64,000 bases of DNA from positions 930,001-994,000 of the forward strand of contig NZ_CP126267.1 in the NCBI RefSeq assembly GCF_001864935.2, written 5' to 3'. A program made the translations under genes and the position numbers. This DNA is from Curtobacterium sp. MCBA15_012. GTDB lineage: Bacteria; Actinomycetota; Actinomycetes; Actinomycetales; Microbacteriaceae. The notes under the pieces are model-generated. The model was not told the DNA's origin and searched no databases. It was given only the letters and a program-made list of their open reading frames with translations. This document shows, one piece after another, positions 25,157 through 35,546 of the stretch (positions are counted from its first letter, which is position 1; the number at the start of each line of letters is the position of its first letter).

Positions 25157-25942
25157 GTGGCGGGCAAGGTGCAGTGGGCAGGCAGCGGGATCCTCTACCG
25201 CGCCTACCAGCGACGCATCCGCCGCCAGATCGACGGCCAGGCGATGCCGAAGCACGTGGGCATGATCGTCGACGGCAACCGGCGCTGGGCGAAGCAGCTC
25301 GGGCTGGAGTCCGCGGCCCACGGCCACCGGGCCGGCGCCGCGAAGATCCCCGAGTTCCTCGACTGGTGCGACGACGTCGACGTGCAGGTCGTGACGCTCT
25401 ACCTGCTGTCCGCCGACAACCTGACCGGGCGCGGTGGCGCGGAGCTCGAGGAGCTCGTCGGCATCATCGCCGACCTCGCGGGCACGCTCGCCGAGCACCG
25501 CGACTGGCGGGTGCAGCACGTCGGTGCGAACGAGGGCCTGCCGGAGAACCTCGTCGCCGCACTCGAGTCCGCCGAGGAACGCACGAAGGACCACACCGGG
25601 CTGCACGTCAACCTCGCGGTCGGCTACGGCGGACGGCGGGAGATCGCCGACGCCATGCGGAGCATCGTCCGGGCCCACGGCGAGGGCGGCGGCACGCTCG
25701 ACACCCTGGCCGAGGTCCTCACCCCCGAGCTCATCGGCGACCACCTCTACACGCAGGGGCAGCCCGACCCCGACCTGGTGATCCGGACCTCGGGCGAGCA
25801 GCGGCTCTCCGACTTCATGCTGTGGCAGAGCGCGCACAGCGAGTTCTACTTCGTCGAGGCGTTCTACCCCGACCTGCGGCAGGTCGACTTCCTCCGCGCG
25901 GTCCGCGACTTCGGTCGGCGGTCGCGGCGCTTCGGCGGCTGA
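25157..25942 (+). CDS. uppS: Isoprenyl (cis-prenyl) transferase
   Basis: The 261-residue cytosolic enzyme adds isopentenyl units in cis geometry to make the lipid carrier or its precursor. The motifs are KHVGMIVDGNRRWAKQLG (catalytic Asp39), HGHRAGAAK, and the C-terminal DLVIRTSGEQRLSDFMLWQ followed by SEFYFVEAFYP. The loop LLSADNLTGR resembles short-chain Z,E-farnesyl diphosphate synthases more than the STENW type of undecaprenyl synthases, so the product length is uncertain. GTG 25157 lies 6 nt after TACAGT, probably leaderless. Confidence 0.93.
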   Translation: MAGKVQWAGSGILYRAYQRRIRRQIDGQAMPKHVGMIVDGNRRWAKQLGLESAAHGHRAGAAKIPEFLDWCDDVDVQVVTLYLLSADNLTGRGGAELEELVGIIADLAGTLAEHRDWRVQHVGANEGLPENLVAALESAEERTKDHTGLHVNLAVGYGGRREIADAMRSIVRAHGEGGGTLDTLAEVLTPELIGDHLYTQGQPDPDLVIRTSGEQRLSDFMLWQSAHSEFYFVEAFYPDLRQVDFLRAVRDFGRRSRRFGG

Positions 25943-25945
25943 CGA

Positions 25946-26046
25946 GCGGTTGCCGGGCGGTGCTCGGGCGTCCGGCGGGCGGTTGCCCGGGCGGTGCTCG
26001 GGCGGCCGGCGGGCGGTTGCCCGGGCGGTGCTCGGGCTGCCGGCGG
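25946..26046. repeat. Three ~34-bp tandem repeats after uppS
   Basis: The unit, beginning GGTTGCC(C)GGGCGGTGCTC, starts at 25948, 25981 and 26015 (periods 33 and 34). Copies 2 and 3 are nearly identical. The repeat fills half of the gap to the class V aminotransferase gene. Confidence 0.85.
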
Positions 26047-26151
26047 GCACCCGCCCCGGCGCGACCGATGTGCGCCTGGTGGCCTGCGTTCGGTCGGACC
26101 GGTCCATCCCAGTAGACTCACAGGGTTTTCGTCCCACGGAAGGTTGCCCCT

Positions 26152-27261
26152 GTGAACACCACCGAGTACGCGGCCGGCTTCGCCGAGGAGCCCGGCTACC
26201 TCGACCACGCCGCGTTCGGTCCCGTGCAGACAGCCGTCCTCGAGGAACAGCGCGTGCTCGGCACCATCCAGGAGCACATGCGCTTCGGGGCCATGGAGAC
26301 GCTCGACGAGCAGGACGCCCGTGTCCGCACCGTCGCCGGACGGCTCGTCGGCCGCCGCGAGGACCAGGTCGTGTCGCAGACCGCGACCACCCCGGGCCTG
26401 CTGCACGCCGCGTTCGGCATGACCGGCGGCGTGCTCGTGGCCGCGGACGAGTACCCGTCGCTGCCCCTCGCCCTCGCGAGCGCCGCGTCGGCCACGGGCG
26501 GCCGCGTGCAGCCCGTCGTCGTCGAGGCCGGCGCCGGCTGGATGACACCCGAGCTGATCGCCTCGCGCCTGACCGACGACGTCACCGCCGTGGCCGTCTC
26601 GCTCGTCGACTGGCAGACCGGGTACCTGGCCGACCTCGCCGGCATCCGCGAGGTCATCGGCGACCGCCTGCTCGTCGTCGACGCCATCCAGGGCTTCGGC
26701 GTCGTGGACGCGCCCTACGAGGCCGCCGACGTCGTCGCGACCGGTGGACAGAAGTGGCTGCACGCCGGGTGGGGCACCGGGTTCGTGTCCTTCAGCGACC
26801 GCGCCCTGAACCGGCTGCGTCCGGCGCTGTCCGGCCCGCACGGCACCACCGGGTGGCCGACCGAGGTGCCCGCGGTGAAGCCGGGCGCTGCCGGCTACCA
26901 GATGACCCGCGTCGACCCGGTGGCGCAGGCGCGCCTCGCGGTGTCACTCGAGCGGCTCGTCGCCGTCGGGGTCGCCGAGGTGGAGCGGGTCGTCGCCGAC
27001 CGTGTCGAGCGTGTCTTCGACATCGCCGACGAGTTCGGCCTGGTCATCGAGTCGAGCCGCGACCCGCGCGAGCGTGCCGGGATCGTCACGCTCCGCCCGC
27101 CGCAGGGCCGGCTCACCGCGCTGTCCGCCGCGTTCCACAACCACGGCGTGACCGCGACGACGCGGCTCGGGGTCGCCCGGGTGTCGGTGTTCGCGTCCAC
27201 CACGGACGAGACGCTCGACATGTTCCGGGACGCCTGCCTGTCCTACGCCACGATGCAGTAG
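26152..27261 (+). CDS. Class V aminotransferase family PLP enzyme
   Basis: The 369-residue protein has the fold type I layout of cysteine desulfurase and isopenicillin epimerase relatives. LLVVDAIQGFG holds the PLP-pyridine Asp177, and ATGGQKWLHAGWG holds Schiff-base Lys201. No conserved desulfurase active-site Cys loop is recognised, so sulfur transfer is not claimed. The substrate is unknown. The GTG start has GGAAGG upstream, and TAGACT at ~26112 is a likely -10. It has no operon partner. Confidence 0.82.
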   Translation: MNTTEYAAGFAEEPGYLDHAAFGPVQTAVLEEQRVLGTIQEHMRFGAMETLDEQDARVRTVAGRLVGRREDQVVSQTATTPGLLHAAFGMTGGVLVAADEYPSLPLALASAASATGGRVQPVVVEAGAGWMTPELIASRLTDDVTAVAVSLVDWQTGYLADLAGIREVIGDRLLVVDAIQGFGVVDAPYEAADVVATGGQKWLHAGWGTGFVSFSDRALNRLRPALSGPHGTTGWPTEVPAVKPGAAGYQMTRVDPVAQARLAVSLERLVAVGVAEVERVVADRVERVFDIADEFGLVIESSRDPRERAGIVTLRPPQGRLTALSAAFHNHGVTATTRLGVARVSVFASTTDETLDMFRDACLSYATMQ

Positions 27262-27459
27262 CACCCCGCACCGTCCCGTTCACGCGACCGTAACCTGGGG
27301 CGCAGCGTGTCGCGGGTCGGACGCCACGGGCCGGACGTACGGTCGCCACATCGGGCACAGCGCCCGGTCGAGGCGGCCACGGTCGGTGCTTCGAGACCCG
27401 CTCCACGGCCGCGTCGAGGACATGGACCGGGCTGCTCGCGGCCCGGGGATGGAGTGGTC

Positions 27460-28815
27460 GTGACCTCTCAGAACGTCTCGCGCGGAACCCAGCAGCACCC
27501 CACCGCGGACTCGTCCACCTCGGTCGCCCAACGCACGTACGTGCTCGACACATCGGTGCTCCTCAGCGATCCGCGGGCCTTGTTCCGCTTCGCCGAGCAC
27601 GCCGTGGTCCTGCCCGTCGTGGTCGTCAGCGAACTGGAGGCCAAGCGGAACGACCCGGAGATCGGGTACTTCGCGCGACAGGCCCTCCGGCTGCTCGACG
27701 AGATGCGCATCGAGCACGAACGCCTCGACTTCCCGATCGCCCTGGCCGACGGCGGGTCGTTCCGGGTCGAGCTGAACCACTCGAACCAGTCGGTGCTGCC
27801 CTCGGGACTCCAGCTCGGCGACAACGACTCCCGGATCCTCGCCGTCGCGTCGAACCTGGCGAACGACGGGCTCGACGTGGTCGTCGTGTCGAAGGACCTG
27901 CCGCTGCGGGTCAAGGCGTCGTCGATCGGCATGGCCGCCGAGGAGTACCGCGCCGAGCTCGCGGTCGACTCGGGCTACACCGGCATCACCGACCTGCAGG
28001 TCTCCGGCGAGCAGATGAGCGACCTGTACGAGCGCGAGGAGATCGCCTCGGCGCAGCTCGCGGACGTGCCCGTGAACACGGGTGTCGTCATCCACTCCGA
28101 GCGCGGCTCCGCCCTCGGCCGCGTGCACACCGCCGGGTCGGTGGCGCTCGTGCGCGGCGACCGCGAGGTCTTCGGCCTCCGCGGTCGGTCGGCCGAGCAG
28201 CGGCTCGCCATCGACGCGCTGCTCGACCCGGAGATCGGCATCGTGTCGCTCGGCGGCTCGGCCGGGACCGGGAAGTCGGCGCTCGCGCTGTGCGCCGGGC
28301 TCGAGGCCGTCCTCGAGCGGCAGCAGCACAAGAAGATCATGGTGTTCCGCCCGCTGTACGCGGTGGGCGGCCAGGAACTCGGGTTCCTGCCCGGTGACGC
28401 CGGCGAGAAGATGAACCCGTGGGCACAGGCCGTGTACGACACGCTCGGTGCGCTGGTGTCGGAGAACGTGCTCGAGGAGGTCGTCGAGCGCGGGATGCTC
28501 GAGGTGCTGCCCCTGACGCACATCCGCGGTCGGTCCCTGCACGACGCGTTCGTGATCGTCGACGAGGCGCAGTCGCTCGAGCGGAACGTCCTGCTCACGA
28601 TGCTGTCGCGCATCGGGCAGAACTCCCGCGTCGTGCTCACCCACGACGTCGCCCAGCGCGACAACCTGCGGGTGGGCCGGCACGACGGCGTCGCCTCGGT
28701 GATCGAGCGGCTGAAGGGACACCCGCTGTTCGCCCACGTCACGCTGACGCGGTCGGAGCGCTCGGCGATCGCGGCGCTCGTGACCGAGCTGCTCGACTCG
28801 CCCGACCTGGGGTAG
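27460..28815 (+). CDS. PIN-PhoH fusion protein (PhoH2)
   Basis: The 451-residue protein fuses an N-terminal PIN ribonuclease domain to a C-terminal PhoH ATPase. PIN acidic residues are visible at Asp30 ([10 protein letters not shown]), Glu59 region, Asp121/Asp123 (GDNDSRILA) and Asp147 (VVSKDLPLR). The PhoH part has Walker [14 protein letters not shown] (265-273) and Walker [10 protein letters not shown]. Mycobacterial PhoH2 acts as a sequence-specific RNA helicase and RNase. GTG 27460 was chosen for the GGAG 5 nt upstream; GTG 27454 is possible. Palindromes separate it from convergent fumC. Confidence 0.93.
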   Translation: MTSQNVSRGTQQHPTADSSTSVAQRTYVLDTSVLLSDPRALFRFAEHAVVLPVVVVSELEAKRNDPEIGYFARQALRLLDEMRIEHERLDFPIALADGGSFRVELNHSNQSVLPSGLQLGDNDSRILAVASNLANDGLDVVVVSKDLPLRVKASSIGMAAEEYRAELAVDSGYTGITDLQVSGEQMSDLYEREEIASAQLADVPVNTGVVIHSERGSALGRVHTAGSVALVRGDREVFGLRGRSAEQRLAIDALLDPEIGIVSLGGSAGTGKSALALCAGLEAVLERQQHKKIMVFRPLYAVGGQELGFLPGDAGEKMNPWAQAVYDTLGALVSENVLEEVVERGMLEVLPLTHIRGRSLHDAFVIVDEAQSLERNVLLTMLSRIGQNSRVVLTHDVAQRDNLRVGRHDGVASVIERLKGHPLFAHVTLTRSERSAIAALVTELLDSPDLG

Positions 28816-28860
28816 CGCGCGGCCGGCCCTGGCCGGGTCCGGCCCCGGCCGGCCCGCCCC

Positions 28861-28952
28861 GCGAAAGCGACAGATCGCGGGACCGCGCGCCCGTCCTGTC
28901 CGCGGAAGCGACAGATCGCCGCTGATGGTTCAGCGCGATCTGTCGCTTTCGC
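28861..28952. repeat. Three copies of a GCGAAAGCGACAGATCGC element
   Basis: Direct copies lie at 28861-28879 and (one mismatch) 28902-28919, and an inverted copy at 28935-28952. Copies two and three form a stem-loop whose stem extends, with one bulge, through CGCTGA/TTCAGCG. This type is unrelated in sequence to the GGGAGGCGCG palindrome that follows at 29012. It may terminate phoH transcription. Confidence 0.85.
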
Positions 28953-29011
28953 GATCCAGGGCACGGGGAAGGGGCCGTGGACGAGCCGGCGCGCGGTGGG
29001 CGCGACCGGAC

Positions 29012-29059
29012 GACGGACGGGAGGCGCGGTGCCCGCTGGCACCGCGCCTCCCGTCCGTC
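29012..29059. repeat. GGGAGGCGCGG palindrome at the fumC 3' end
   Basis: Perfect 22-bp arms (29012-29033 and 29038-29059) enclose a CGCT loop. The arms contain GACGGACGGGAGGCGCGG. It begins 16 bp past the fumC stop on the minus strand, the position of a terminator. It is the best-preserved hairpin member of the family and can serve as its reference copy. Confidence 0.9.
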
Positions 29060-29074
29060 AGGGGGTCACGCTGG

Positions 29075-30505
29075 TCAGGCGGGGCGCGTCATGCTGAGCA
29101 CGTCGAGGGCGCGGTCGAGCTGTTCCTCGGTGACCTCGCCGCGTTCGACGTGCCCCAGGGCGACGACGGCCTCGCGGACGGTGACGCCCTCGGCGACGGC
29201 GTACTTCGCGACCTTGGCGGCGGCCTCGTAGCCGATGGCGCGGTTCAGCGGCGTCACGATCGAGGGCGAGGACTCGGCGAAGGCGCGCGCCCGCTCGAGG
29301 TTCGCCTGCAGGCCGTCGATCGTCTTGTCCGCGAGCACCCGCGAGCTGTTCGCGAGCAGGCGGATCGACTCGAGGAGCGCGGTGCCCATCACCGGGATCG
29401 CGACGTTGAGCTCGAACGAGCCGGAGGCCCCGGCCCACGCGATCGTCGCGTCGTTGCCGACCACCCGGGCCGCGACCATGAGGGTCGCCTCGGGGATCAC
29501 CGGGTTGACCTTGCCGGGCATGATCGACGAGCCCGGCTGCAGGTCCGGGATGTGCAGCTCGCCCAGGCCGGTGTTCGGGCCGGAGCCCATCCAGCGCAGG
29601 TCGTTGTTGATCTTCGTCAGGCTGACCGCGATCACCCGGAGGGCGCCGGACGCCTCGACGAGGGCGTCGCGCGCGCCCTGCGCCTCGAAGTGGTCCACCG
29701 CCTCGGTGATCGGCAGGCCGGTGTCCTCGGCGAGCTGCGCGATGACCTGCTGCGGGAAGCCCTTCGGCGTGTTGATGCCGGTGCCGACCGCGGTGCCACC
29801 GAGCGGGACCTCGGCGACGCGGGGCAGCGTGGCCTGCACGCGCTCGATGCCGAGCCGGACCTGGCGGGCGTAGCCGCCGAACTCCTGCCCGAGCGTGACG
29901 GGCGTGGCGTCCATCAGGTGCGTGCGGCCGGACTTCACGGCGTCGGCCCAGAGCGTGGCCTTGGCCTCGAGGGACTCCGCGAGGTGCTCGAGCGCGGGCA
30001 CGAGGGTGCGGATGAGCGCCTCGGTCACGGCGACGTGCACCGAGGTCGGGAAGACGTCGTTCGACGACTGCGAGGCGTTGACGTGGTCGTTCGGGTGCAC
30101 GTCCGTCCCGGCGATCCGGGTGGCGAGCGTCGCGAGGACCTCGTTCATGTTCATGTTCGACGAGGTGCCGCTGCCGGTCTGGTAGACGTCGACCGGGAAC
30201 TGGTCGTGGTGGTCCCCGCCGATGACCGCGTCGGCGGCCTGGGCGACGGCCTCGGCGATCGGGGCGTCGAGGATGCCGAGCTGCCCGTTCACGATCGCCG
30301 CGGCACGCTTGATCCGGGCGAGGGCGACGATCTGCGCCGGCTCGAGCCCGGCGCCCGAGATCGGGAAGTTCTCGACGGCGCGCTGCGTCTGTGCGCGGTA
30401 CAGGGCGTCCACGGGGACCCGGACCTCGCCCATCGTGTCGTGCTCGATGCGGTACCCGTCGCTTGCGGGGGAGCCGGTGGTGTCGGTCGCAGTGGTGTCG
30501 GTCAC
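29075..30505 (-). CDS. fumC: Class II fumarate hydratase
   Basis: The 476-residue, iron-independent fumarase interconverts fumarate and malate in the TCA cycle. Signature regions are [14 protein letters not shown] (residues ~114-127), [33 protein letters not shown] and [15 protein letters not shown], the superfamily loop with the catalytic Ser. The N-terminal ~20 residues are a Thr/Asp-rich extension. The GTG at 30505 has AAGGA upstream. The carbonic anhydrase gene is upstream on the same strand, ~120 bp away. Confidence 0.96.
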   Translation of the reverse strand: MTDTTATDTTGSPASDGYRIEHDTMGEVRVPVDALYRAQTQRAVENFPISGAGLEPAQIVALARIKRAAAIVNGQLGILDAPIAEAVAQAADAVIGGDHHDQFPVDVYQTGSGTSSNMNMNEVLATLATRIAGTDVHPNDHVNASQSSNDVFPTSVHVAVTEALIRTLVPALEHLAESLEAKATLWADAVKSGRTHLMDATPVTLGQEFGGYARQVRLGIERVQATLPRVAEVPLGGTAVGTGINTPKGFPQQVIAQLAEDTGLPITEAVDHFEAQGARDALVEASGALRVIAVSLTKINNDLRWMGSGPNTGLGELHIPDLQPGSSIMPGKVNPVIPEATLMVAARVVGNDATIAWAGASGSFELNVAIPVMGTALLESIRLLANSSRVLADKTIDGLQANLERARAFAESSPSIVTPLNRAIGYEAAAKVAKYAVAEGVTVREAVVALGHVERGEVTEEQLDRALDVLSMTRPA

Positions 30506-30628
30506 GTCGTCGTGGTCCTTCCTGGGGTGCGCTGCCGGGGCGGGTTGCCCTGGCGGTGGGTCGCCCCGGAGGTCGTCCGGGACGCTCGTCGCGGCGGGGA
30601 CCGGCCTGGCGGGCCGGTCGGCCTCGTG

Positions 30629-31243
30629 TCAGGCCTGGCCCACCACGGTGTCGAAGGAGACCTCGCCCGTGGTGAGGTCGTAGGTCGCCCCGACGACCGC
30701 CAACCTACCGTCTGCGATCGCGTCGGAGACGACGCCGGACCGCTCGATCACCTGGCGGAGCGTGGCCTCGAGGTGGGCGGCGCCGACGACCTCCTGCGGC
30801 ACGTCGGGGTCGGTGGCCCGGACGCGCTCGACGCTGGGGGCGATGGCGTCCACCAGTGCCTGCAGGTGCGGGGCCTGCACGGGCTCACCGGACCGGGCGG
30901 CGGCGACCGCACCGCAGCGGGTGTGGCGCAGCACGACGACGAGCGGGGTGCCGAGCGCGACGACCGCGAACTCGATCGAGCCGAGGACGACGTCGTCGAC
31001 GATCTGACCGGCGTTGCGGATCGCGAAGACGTCCCCGATGCCGGCGTCGAACACGTGCTCGAACGGCACGCGCGAGTCGGAGCAGCCGAGGACGGTCGCG
31101 AACGGTGCCTGCGAGCCGGTGAGCTCGGTGCGGCGGTCCGGGTCGATGCGGCCCGTGCGGCGCTTGTCGGCGGCGAAGCGGGAGTTGCCCTCGACGAGCA
31201 GGCGCAGGGCCTCGGACGGGGTGGAGGCGGCGCGGTCGGTCAT
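30629..31243 (-). CDS. Beta-class carbonic anhydrase
   Basis: The 204-residue zinc enzyme interconverts CO2 and bicarbonate. Ligands are Cys54, Asp56 and Arg58 (the CSDSR dyad), and His107 and Cys110 (LRHTRCGAV). The NAG motif (IRNAGQIVDD) is present. The ATG 31243 is preceded by GAGGAACCTG. It sits upstream of fumC and may share a transcript, although the 120-bp gap makes that uncertain. Confidence 0.94.
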   Translation of the reverse strand: MTDRAASTPSEALRLLVEGNSRFAADKRRTGRIDPDRRTELTGSQAPFATVLGCSDSRVPFEHVFDAGIGDVFAIRNAGQIVDDVVLGSIEFAVVALGTPLVVVLRHTRCGAVAAARSGEPVQAPHLQALVDAIAPSVERVRATDPDVPQEVVGAAHLEATLRQVIERSGVVSDAIADGRLAVVGATYDLTTGEVSFDTVVGQA

Positions 31244-31333
31244 CAGGTTCCTCGGGCGGTGCGGATCGGGTCGGGGTTCGTCACGGCCCGTGGCGCACGG
31301 GGACGGTGCGACCACGGAGCTGCGGTGCTGACG

Positions 31334-31969
31334 CTACCGGGAGAACTGCTCGGTGACCGCCTTCGCGACGGTCTCGAACGAGTCGTCGTCGGCGGTGCCG
31401 CTCAGCACGATCGTGTTGCGGTCGATGGTGGTGACGAGCGAGTACGCGTGGTTCCCGGCGTCCTTGCCCTCGTCGCGGCGGTCGTACACGGTCCACTTCG
31501 TGCCCGCGATGGTGCGGACACCCGTGGCCGGCTTCTGGTCGAGCTGGTTCGACACCCACGAGGCGTTCGCGTCGATGCCCTGCTGCAGTCCGATGTACTG
31601 GCGGTCCGGGGTCACGAGGCCGACGGTCCAGACCCGCACCTGGTCGGAGGAGCCGTCCTGGAAGTCGGCGCGGTTCGACGAGAAGCCCTTCGGCAGGTCG
31701 GGAGCCGCGAGCTCGACCCCGGGGACCTTCGCCTGCGACGCGATCTGCTGGTAGTCGACGGAGCGGTCGACGGTCTGGTCGGGTCGGACCACGACGAGGA
31801 CCAGGAAGAGCACGATGCCGAGCGACGCGATGAGCGCGAGGACGAGGTTGAACGCCGTCTGGTGCTCGCGGCGGGAGCGGCGGGCGGCGTCCTTGCGCGC
31901 CCAGGTCTCCTCGGGGGTCTCGGGGCGGCCGAGCTCGGCGACGATCGGGCGGCCGTCGGGGTCGGTCAC
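31334..31969 (-). CDS. DUF4245 membrane-anchored protein
   Basis: The 211-residue protein has a ~40-residue cytoplasmic N-terminus, one membrane span ([20 protein letters not shown]) and a ~145-residue extracytoplasmic DUF4245 domain ([13 protein letters not shown], then [15 protein letters not shown]). The GTG start overlaps the xseB stop by 4 nt, so translation is probably coupled. Function is unknown; the family is commonly found beside xseAB in actinobacteria. Confidence 0.87.
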   Translation of the reverse strand: MTDPDGRPIVAELGRPETPEETWARKDAARRSRREHQTAFNLVLALIASLGIVLFLVLVVVRPDQTVDRSVDYQQIASQAKVPGVELAAPDLPKGFSSNRADFQDGSSDQVRVWTVGLVTPDRQYIGLQQGIDANASWVSNQLDQKPATGVRTIAGTKWTVYDRRDEGKDAGNHAYSLVTTIDRNTIVLSGTADDDSFETVAKAVTEQFSR

Positions 31970-32217
31970 CGGGCACCCCCGTCGGCGTCCTGGTCAGTGC
32001 CGGCGGCACGGGCGGCGTCGAGCCGGGCACGTGCGCCGACGAGCCACTCCTCGCAGCGGGCGGAGAGGGCCTCGCCGCGCTCCCAGAGGGCCAGCGACCG
32101 CTCGAGCGTCGCGGAGCCCTGCTCGAGTTCGCCGACGACGCGCACGAGTTCGTCGCGCGCCGCTTCGTAGCTCAGTGACTGCACGTCGGACGGCGTGGGT
32201 TCCTGCTGGGTCGACAC
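31966..32217 (-). CDS. xseB: Exodeoxyribonuclease VII small subunit
   Basis: The 83-residue helical subunit pairs with XseA to degrade single-stranded DNA. Family pattern [19 protein letters not shown], then [22 protein letters not shown] is clear. The GTG at 32217 begins MSTQQ. It lies 141 bp downstream of xseA on the same strand and overlaps the DUF4245 gene, giving the order xseA-xseB-DUF4245. Confidence 0.93.
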   Translation of the reverse strand: MSTQQEPTPSDVQSLSYEAARDELVRVVGELEQGSATLERSLALWERGEALSARCEEWLVGARARLDAARAAGTDQDADGGAR

Positions 32218-32358
32218 CCCTCGATCCTACCGAGCACCCTCCGACGTGCCGTACCGCGCGGTACCCCCTGTGGAGGACGGACGGCGGGCCCCGGCCCCGG
32301 TCCCGATCGGGGCCCTGCGCCGTCCGGCCTCGTCGAGCCCCGGTCCGGGTCGGGCACG

Positions 32359-33600
32359 TCAGGCCCCGGCGCCGTCCGGCCCCGGCCCGTCGGGCTCGAG
32401 CGTGCCCGTCGCGGTCCCGGCACCGAGCGTGACGTGCACGGGCGTCGCACCCCGCAGGTCCTCCGAGCCGCGGACGACCCCGCCGTCCGCGGTCTGCACG
32501 ATGGCGTACCCGCGGCGCAGGGTGTCCCGCGGCGACAGCGCGCGCAGCCGGCCGGTCAGGTGGCCGACCTCGGCGTGCGAGCGCTCCAGCCGACGGTCGA
32601 GCAGCTCCCGGGCCCGGGACAGGTCGCGGGCGATCTCCTCGGCCCTGGTGTCGACGAGCCACGCGGTCGACGCGAGCGCCGGACGGGACCGCAGCGAGGC
32701 GATCCGGTCGGCCTCGACGGAGAGCACGTGCGACAGCCGCAGGCCGAGCCGGGCGCGGGCCTGGCGGACGTTGGCCAGTTCCTCGGCGACGTCGGGGACG
32801 ACCCGCTTGGCGGCGTCGGTCGGCGTCGAGGCCCGCAGGTCGGCGACCTCGTCGAGGATCGGCCGGTCGGCCTCGTGGCCGATCGCCGAGACGATCGGGG
32901 TGCTCGCCGCGGCGGCGGCCCGCACGAGCCCTTCGTCGCTGAAGCCGAGCAGGTTCTGGAAGTCGCCGCCGCCGCGCGCGACGATGATGACGTCGACCGT
33001 CGGGTCGGCGTCGAGCTCGACGATCGCCGCCGTGACCTCGCCGACCGCGCGCTCGCCCTGCACCGCGGTGTGCACCGTGCGGAACTCGACCTGCGGCCAC
33101 CGGAGCTGCGCGTTCCGCTTGACGTCCTTCTCGGCGTCGGAGTCCTTGCCGGTGATGAGCCCGATGCGGTGCGGCAGGAACGGCAGACGCTTCTTGCGGG
33201 CGGGGTCGAACAGCCCCTCGGCCGCCAGCGTGCGACGCAGGCGTTCGAGCCGTTCGAGCAGGTCACCGAGCCCGACGTGCTTCATCTCGACGACCTGCAT
33301 GGTCAGCGAGCCGCCCTTGACCCAGTAGTTCGGCTTGACCGCGGCGACGACCCGGGCCCCCTGCTTCAGGTCCGCCGGCACCCGGGAGCGCACGCTCGAC
33401 CAGATGGAGAAGGACACCGTGGCGTCGACCTCGACGTCCTTGAGCTTGCCGTAGACGTTGCCGCCGGCGACGTTCCACTGGGTGATCTCGCCCTCGACCC
33501 AGGCGACCCCGAGCCGGTCGATCCAGTCGCGCAGCTTCGCCCCGAGCAGTGCGACGGGCCACGGGTCGTCCGCCGTCGGGGGTCCCTGTTCGATCGCCAT
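32359..33600 (-). CDS. xseA: Exodeoxyribonuclease VII large subunit
   Basis: The 413-residue catalytic subunit has an N-terminal OB fold ([19 protein letters not shown]) and a catalytic domain with [15 protein letters not shown], then [20 protein letters not shown] and [16 protein letters not shown], followed by [18 protein letters not shown] coiled-coil rich C-terminal region and a [15 protein letters not shown] end complete it. The ATG 33600 has GGGGGC upstream. It is divergent from ispH; the 127-bp gap repeats GCGACACCGGGCGGCGGG twice. Confidence 0.95.
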   Translation of the reverse strand: MAIEQGPPTADDPWPVALLGAKLRDWIDRLGVAWVEGEITQWNVAGGNVYGKLKDVEVDATVSFSIWSSVRSRVPADLKQGARVVAAVKPNYWVKGGSLTMQVVEMKHVGLGDLLERLERLRRTLAAEGLFDPARKKRLPFLPHRIGLITGKDSDAEKDVKRNAQLRWPQVEFRTVHTAVQGERAVGEVTAAIVELDADPTVDVIIVARGGGDFQNLLGFSDEGLVRAAAAASTPIVSAIGHEADRPILDEVADLRASTPTDAAKRVVPDVAEELANVRQARARLGLRLSHVLSVEADRIASLRSRPALASTAWLVDTRAEEIARDLSRARELLDRRLERSHAEVGHLTGRLRALSPRDTLRRGYAIVQTADGGVVRGSEDLRGATPVHVTLGAGTATGTLEPDGPGPDGAGA

Positions 33601-33727
33601 GCCCCCAATGCTGCCGCATCCCGGCGACACCGGGCGGCGGGGCCCTCGCCGCGGTCGGGCGACACCGGGCGGCGGGCGGTCCACGGCACCCAGGCCGCGC
33701 CCCTGCCCGCCACCTATCATCGAGGGC

Positions 33728-34792
33728 GTGACGATCACCAACGGCCGCACGGTCCCGCTCGCCCCGCCGCGGGTGCACGCAGCGCGCGGTCGACTGCGGG
33801 ACGAACCCGTCGCCGGCACCAAGAAGGTGCTGCTCGCCGCTCCCCGCGGCTACTGCGCCGGCGTCGACCGTGCGGTGGTGGCCGTCGAGAAGGCCCTCGA
33901 GCAGTACGGCGAGCCCGTCTACGTCCGCAAGCAGATCGTCCACAACGTGCACGTCGTGTCGACGCTCGAGCAGCGCGGAGCCGTCTTCGTCGACGACGTC
34001 ACCGAGGTCCCGCGCGGCGCCCACGTCGTCTTCAGCGCGCACGGGGTCTCGCCCGCCGTCGTCGCCGGTGCCGCCGAGCGCGACCTGCACGCCATCGACG
34101 CCACGTGCCCCCTCGTCACGAAGGTCCACCGCGAGGCCACGCGCTTCGCGAAGGCCGAGCGCACGATCGTCCTGATCGGCCACGCCGGACACGAGGAGGT
34201 CGAGGGCACGATGGGCCACGCCCCCGAGCGGACGATCCTGGTCAACGGGCCGGAGGACGTCGCCACGCTCGAGGTGCCGGACCCCGACAACCTCGTCTGG
34301 CTGTCCCAGACCACCCTGAGCGTCGACGAGACGATGGAGACCGTCCGCCGGCTGCGGCAGCGGTTCCCCACGATCGAGGACCCGCCCTCGGACGACATCT
34401 GCTACGCGACGCAGAACCGCCAGGTCGCAGTGAAGAAGGTCGCGCCCGCCGCCGACCTCGTGATCGTGGTGGGGTCCGCGAACTCCTCGAACAGCGTCCG
34501 GCTCGTCGACGTCGCCCTCGAGTACGGCGCCGCGGCCGCGCACCGCGTCGACTACGCCGAGGAGATCCGTCAGGAGTGGCTCGACGGCGTCGCCACGGTC
34601 GGAGTCACGAGCGGCGCGTCGGTGCCCGAGGAGCTGGTCACCGAGGTGCTCGAGCAGCTCGCGGACGCCGGCTACGGCGCCGTCGAGGAGGTCGTCACCG
34701 CGCACGAGGACCTCATGTTCTCGCTCCCGAAGGAGCTCCGCACCGACGCGTCGGGCAACCCGACGCGCTCGCTCGGCGGGCGTCGCCGGTGA
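33728..34792 (+). CDS. ispH: 4-hydroxy-3-methylbut-2-enyl diphosphate reductase
   Basis: The 354-residue 4Fe-4S enzyme performs the last MEP pathway step, giving IPP and DMAPP. The cluster cysteines are visible in [12 protein letters not shown] (Cys43), [12 protein letters not shown] and [11 protein letters not shown]. The active-site region [15 protein letters not shown] is also present. The ~35-residue N-terminal lead is longer than in E. coli but common in actinobacteria. GTG 33728 lies 7 nt after TATCAT, so the mRNA is probably leaderless. The next gene overlaps its stop. Confidence 0.95.
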   Translation: MTITNGRTVPLAPPRVHAARGRLRDEPVAGTKKVLLAAPRGYCAGVDRAVVAVEKALEQYGEPVYVRKQIVHNVHVVSTLEQRGAVFVDDVTEVPRGAHVVFSAHGVSPAVVAGAAERDLHAIDATCPLVTKVHREATRFAKAERTIVLIGHAGHEEVEGTMGHAPERTILVNGPEDVATLEVPDPDNLVWLSQTTLSVDETMETVRRLRQRFPTIEDPPSDDICYATQNRQVAVKKVAPAADLVIVVGSANSSNSVRLVDVALEYGAAAAHRVDYAEEIRQEWLDGVATVGVTSGASVPEELVTEVLEQLADAGYGAVEEVVTAHEDLMFSLPKELRTDASGNPTRSLGGRRR

Positions 34793-35508
34793 GCGGCGGG
34801 GAGTGGTCGGCGGCTCCGGAACGCGAGCCGGGTCACGTCGACGAGACGGCCCTCGGCCGGGAGGCACGCCCCGCCTCCGCCACGTCGGCCGCCGGTCGCG
34901 CGGACGGCCGGGTGCACGGCACGCCGGCACCCGGGTACGGCGAGTACGCGCCTGAGGGCTGGGTGAACCCGGTCCTCGTCGAGCAGGAGCGCCGCGACGA
35001 GCGCGAGCGTGCCGCGGCCGCAGGTGCGCAGACGACCGGGTCCTCCGCCTCGACCCGGCGGCCAGGAGCGGGGACCGCTGCTCGGCCCGAGGGACGCGCC
35101 GCTGCGACGGAGGGCGCACCGGGCGCGGGCAACCGCTACGGCGCGACGCCGCTCGACTTCGTCGTGACGGTCGGCCTGCTCGCGACGGGACTGTTCTCGA
35201 CCGTGCAGGCGCTCGCCGTCTCGCAGGTGGCCTCCTCGGTCCGCGAGACCTTCGAGCGGCAGTACACGACCTTCTCGGACCCGGCGGCGCTCTCCACGGC
35301 GGCCGTCGTCGGCGCGATCGGCAACGTGGTCGTGTTCGCCCTGGTCGCGTGGTGGTCGGCGCGACGCCTGCGGGCCCGCCGGTGGACCTTCTGGGTGCCC
35401 TTGCTCGGCGGGGTCGTCGCGACCGCGATCAGCGTGGCGGCGTTCATCGCCGTGGTGCTGCGGGACCCCCGCTTCCTGCAGGCCGTGCTGCAGCACTCCG
35501 GCGGCTGA
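34789..35508 (+). CDS. DUF6264 membrane protein
   Basis: The 239-residue protein has a disordered Ala/Arg/Gly-rich N-terminal ~110 residues containing [14 protein letters not shown], then three to four membrane spans ([56 protein letters not shown]). The GTG start overlaps the ispH TGA by 4 nt. Function is unknown. The Gly-Trp-Val-Asn-Pro phrase before the spans is typical of small Microbacteriaceae membrane proteins. Confidence 0.82.
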   Translation: MSGGEWSAAPEREPGHVDETALGREARPASATSAAGRADGRVHGTPAPGYGEYAPEGWVNPVLVEQERRDERERAAAAGAQTTGSSASTRRPGAGTAARPEGRAAATEGAPGAGNRYGATPLDFVVTVGLLATGLFSTVQALAVSQVASSVRETFERQYTTFSDPAALSTAAVVGAIGNVVVFALVAWWSARRLRARRWTFWVPLLGGVVATAISVAAFIAVVLRDPRFLQAVLQHSGG

Positions 35509-35546
35509 CCCCGACCGGCTCGACGACGCCGAGCCGGCCCGGAACG

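Noticed and set aside
25946..26046. CRISPR array after uppS
   Set aside because: The repeats are contiguous with no unique spacers.
28925..32170. A 1081-codon open frame on the plus strand across fumC, carbonic anhydrase and DUF4245
   Set aside because: It is the mirror of three clear minus-strand genes and shows typical Arg/Val/Gly/Asp shadow composition.
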